64,000 nucleotides of DNA from Diaporthe sp. PMI_573 (Eukaryota; Ascomycota; Sordariomycetes; Diaporthales; Diaporthaceae), in NCBI GenBank assembly GCA_021399435.1, contig JAJTUP010000011.1, positions 1,488,001 through 1,552,000 of the forward strand. Reading direction: 5' to 3'. A program made the translations under genes and the position numbers. The notes below the pieces were generated by a model. It worked only from the letters and a program-made list of their open reading frames with translations. It was not told where the DNA came from and searched no databases. Positions 61,598 to 64,000 of the stretch are shown piece after piece (the stretch's first letter is position 1; the number at the start of each line of letters is the position of its first letter).

Positions 61598-62403
61598 CTA
61601 ATCCTCCCCTAGACCGTGGCCATAGGTCGGGCCCCTATCCAAGACTGCTTTCATGGTTGGCCTCGCGACCATTCTATCACCCCAAGCCTGAATTTTAGGG
61701 TATTTTCCGATGTCAACATCCAGATATTTGAACATCCACGGCATAGCAAATGGAAAGTACGAAATGTCAGCATGGGTTGGGCGATCTGGAAGCGCAATGT
61801 ACAGCTGGTTTGGGAGACCCAGCCGTTGTTCCAAGATATCCCACTGCCTGACAACATTCTCATGTAGTCTATTCTTGGTCAATATTTCGTGAATAACAGC
61901 GGTAGGATGATAGGTGATGGTCTCACTTTGCCACAGTTTTCGGCAGCAAATCTGGATTCTGGCGGTTTGGATAACCTTTGAGGAAATACAACCAATACTT
62001 CGCCGTAGGGCTAGCGTAGAATCTTGTTAGTCTCTTAACTACTATTGTGAGGTATCGATGGAGGCATGAGAATTTACCCCAGACCAGCTGTTTGATAGGC
62101 TGTCCACGAGAGGACCGCCGCTTTCTCTGCGGCGTTCCGCCCACTCCAAGACCCCTCGGTGTCGTACTGATCCGAGAGATACTGAAGGCATGCTGTGCTT
62201 TCAAATACAATGATTTCTTTCTTTGTCTCCGAACACCAGTCCTTGAGCGCTGGAACATAACGCTCGGGGTGGATCTGGTAGTACCATTGGGACTTGGTAT
62301 CGATAACGGAGATGATGTGATCAATTTGGAGCTCTTGCGCCAGAATCAACGGTTTGATGTAGTTGATATAATTGGTCTGATCCGCTTCGGCGTCTTTTAG
62401 CAT
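61598..62403 (-). CDS. Glutathione S-transferase (GliG-like)
   Basis: Cytosolic GST. In ETP pathways it adds two glutathiones to the oxidised diketopiperazine, which introduces the sulfur. Exons 62,403-62,078, 62,010-61,927 and 61,868-61,598 join in phase to 226 residues. The N-terminal thioredoxin-like part has INYIKPLILAQEL, HPERYVPALKD (cis-Pro loop) and the glutathione-binding FESTACLQYL. The alpha-helical domain ends with ADISYFPFAMPWMF and YPKIQAWGDRM, typical of fungal Ure2/GTT-like GSTs. Stops lie just upstream of the ATG at 62,403, which makes this start likely unless a short upstream exon exists. It is divergent from the dipeptidase. Confidence 0.9.
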
Positions 62404-62877
62404 TTGTCACTACCAAAGGACGCGAGAGCACGTACCTTTGAGGATGTAAATAATGACCCGGCCATTATAGGCCAAGTCCCCTTTGACAACTTCAACCGCG
62501 GGAGTCATGGCTTCTCATGCTGCTCGAATTACTGTAAGCGGAACCCGGAGAACCTGGAATTTGCATTGGTGGAGCTTTTATATCTGGTGCCATTGGCTGT
62601 TGGACAGAGTGACGAGTGACCAATCCACAGCGGACCGAAGTGTTCGCACCCCGGCCGGCTGCATACTTCGGAGAAGGGTTGTGGAGGAGCACTTTATATG
62701 CGGACCGGACCTCGTTCAACAGTTCAAGTCGCAACCCGATCAACAAGTAATCGAATCAGGCTCTGGCCGTCAACTTGGCCTAAAATAACTTGTTTGGTTC
62801 GCTTGCCCAAGCTCCAGTTCTCCCGGCCCCCGCCCGCCCACTCGGTCCCAATCCATTGCGTCCCGAGCGCACACATG
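62404..62877. promoter_or_regulatory. Divergent promoter, GST / dipeptidase
   Basis: 474 bp between outward-facing genes. GCGGAACCCGG at 62,538-62,548 is an inverted CGG-N3-CCG. No exact TCGGN3CCGA was seen. Confidence 0.35.
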
Positions 62878-64000
62878 TCGATGCAGGCGGTTGCAGCTGA
62901 GAGGCTTCCAAATAATCGGTCTAATTCAAGCAAGCAGTCTATGGAGACTGGTATGCAGATCACGACGTTGTGGACCCTTGCCGAAGATGATCCAGCCATT
63001 GCGCTCACTGTTTTTTCGGTCTCGCTCCGAGGACTTGCCCAAGGCCTCAACGAGCTCAACACCCGTCATCGGACTGGAAAAAGGAAAGGCACTTTCTTTG
63101 CTTTTACTATTGTTGACATCCGGATGTCTGTTATGGTACAGAGATTTCTTTTCCTGGTGCTCTATAACATTTGACGAAAATGAAAATATTGATTTATTTG
63201 GCGCGGCACCTTTGATCGGTATGTTGAGCCTCATCGCTGTCCAATTACCAAACAAATATGCAAAACAAACGCAAAATTTATTGACCAACAACTTTGTAGA
63301 TGGACACAACGACTTTCCTATCTGGATCCGAGCCTTCTATGGCAACCATATCTACCAGAAGAACTTTACGCAAGAGCCAGAACTCTACGGGCAGGTGGAC
63401 TTCCCACGTCTCCGCCAAGGTCATCTTCGTGGGCAGTTCTGGAGTGTATACGTTGAATGGTCCGTTATTTGCATGTTCCAAGATTAACGAAGAAACAGCA
63501 TTTCTGACCCTGTGCTGAGTGCACATAGCCCAAGGCATGGCGGAAACTACTCTGACGAAGTCTACGGGGAGATAATCCATGATACCTTGCAGCAAATTGA
63601 CCTCGTCCACCGTTTAATAAAGGCCTATCCATCCTACCTGGAGCACGCCTCTTCAGCTGCCGACGTGTTCCAGACGTTCCGGTCTAGCCGTCGCATTGCC
63701 TCATTCCTTGGCGTAGAGGGCCTCCACCAAATCGGCAACAGCGCCAGCGTGTTACGCATGTACCACGCCCTGGGCGTGCGGTACGCGTCCATGACCCACA
63801 CCTGCCACAACGCGTATGCCGACAGCGAGGAGCCCGACGAGCCGGAGCACTCGGGGATCTCGGACGCCGGGAGGGACATGGTGTGGGAGATGAACCGGCT
63901 GGGCATGATGGTGGACCTGTCCCACTCCAGCTTCCTCACCCAGCGCGATGTCCTGCGGGTATCGCGGGCGCCTGTTATTTTCTCCCACTCGAATGCCTAT
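62878..64000 (+). CDS. Membrane dipeptidase (GliJ-like, peptidase M19), cut by window end
   Basis: Zinc dipeptidase that in ETP pathways removes glycine from cysteinyl-glycine adducts. A hydrophobic segment KALSLLLLLLTSGCLLWY (about 63,085-63,140) is a likely signal anchor. The catalytic domain opens with NNFVDGHNDFPIWIR (zinc His and Asp, about 63,288-63,335). The exon ending 63,459 joins the exon beginning 63,529, giving CPRHGGNYSDEV. Later motifs are SFLGVEGLHQIGN, ASMTHTCHN and MMVDLSHSSF, and the frame stays open to the last base. The N-terminal exon structure between 62,878 and 63,270 is not resolved; ATGs at 62,878 and 62,891 are in different frames. The C-terminus lies outside the window. 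Confidence 0.85.

Overview
The window comes from a filamentous ascomycete (Pezizomycotina). Genes are split by short introns, mostly 50-80 bp with GTRNGT..YAG borders. Coding regions are GC-rich. A long AT-rich block contains transposon remains full of TA dinucleotides and stop codons, as expected after repeat-induced point mutation (RIP). I cannot name the species.

Positions 1 to about 18,400 are AT-rich and gene-poor. They hold a decayed copia-type retrotransposon (about 1-4,870), a dynamin-like GTPase pseudogene whose first half is inverted relative to its second half (about 8,610-10,800), a 20-bp tandem repeat near 13 kb, and other decayed sequence that I could not assign.

Positions 18,571 to 64,000 hold a dense secondary-metabolite cluster of the epipolythiodioxopiperazine (ETP; gliotoxin/sirodesmin-like) type. 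In order: cytochrome P450 (-), wax-synthase-type O-acyltransferase (+), methyltransferase (+), methyltransferase (-), MFS pump (+), methyltransferase (-), a thioredoxin-reductase-like flavoprotein with a broken CxxC motif (-), a canonical GliT-like flavoprotein (+), rhodopsin-domain membrane protein (-), NRPS (+), ABC half-transporter (-), ACC-synthase-like aminotransferase (+), an inserted pogo-type DNA transposon, CmcJ/AsaB-like protein (+), gamma-glutamylcyclotransferase-like protein (+), second rhodopsin-domain protein (-), Zn2Cys6 regulator (-), second P450 (-), glutathione S-transferase (-) and a membrane dipeptidase (+) cut by the window end.

The logic follows the known ETP pathway. 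The NRPS makes a diketopiperazine and a P450 oxidises it. A GST adds glutathione. The GGCT-like protein, the dipeptidase and the PLP enzyme trim the adducts to thiols. A GliT-like oxidase closes the disulfide. Methyltransferases and an acyltransferase decorate the product, and MFS and ABC pumps export it. Inverted CGG-N3-CCG sites, three of them full matches to TCGGN3CCGA, lie in several promoters and may bind the cluster's Zn2Cys6 protein.

The most unusual points are: (1) the NRPS has a recognisable T-C-A-T-C layout with no first adenylation domain and no terminal T domain; (2) a second GliT-like flavoprotein carries CxxT instead of CxxC and an N-terminal membrane segment, and is divergent from the canonical copy; (3) a wax-synthase acyltransferase, a CmcJ-like enzyme, an ABCB6/HMT1-like transporter and two rhodopsin-domain proteins are added to the ETP core. 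Together these suggest either a decaying cluster or one that makes an undescribed, probably acylated, ETP-like compound.
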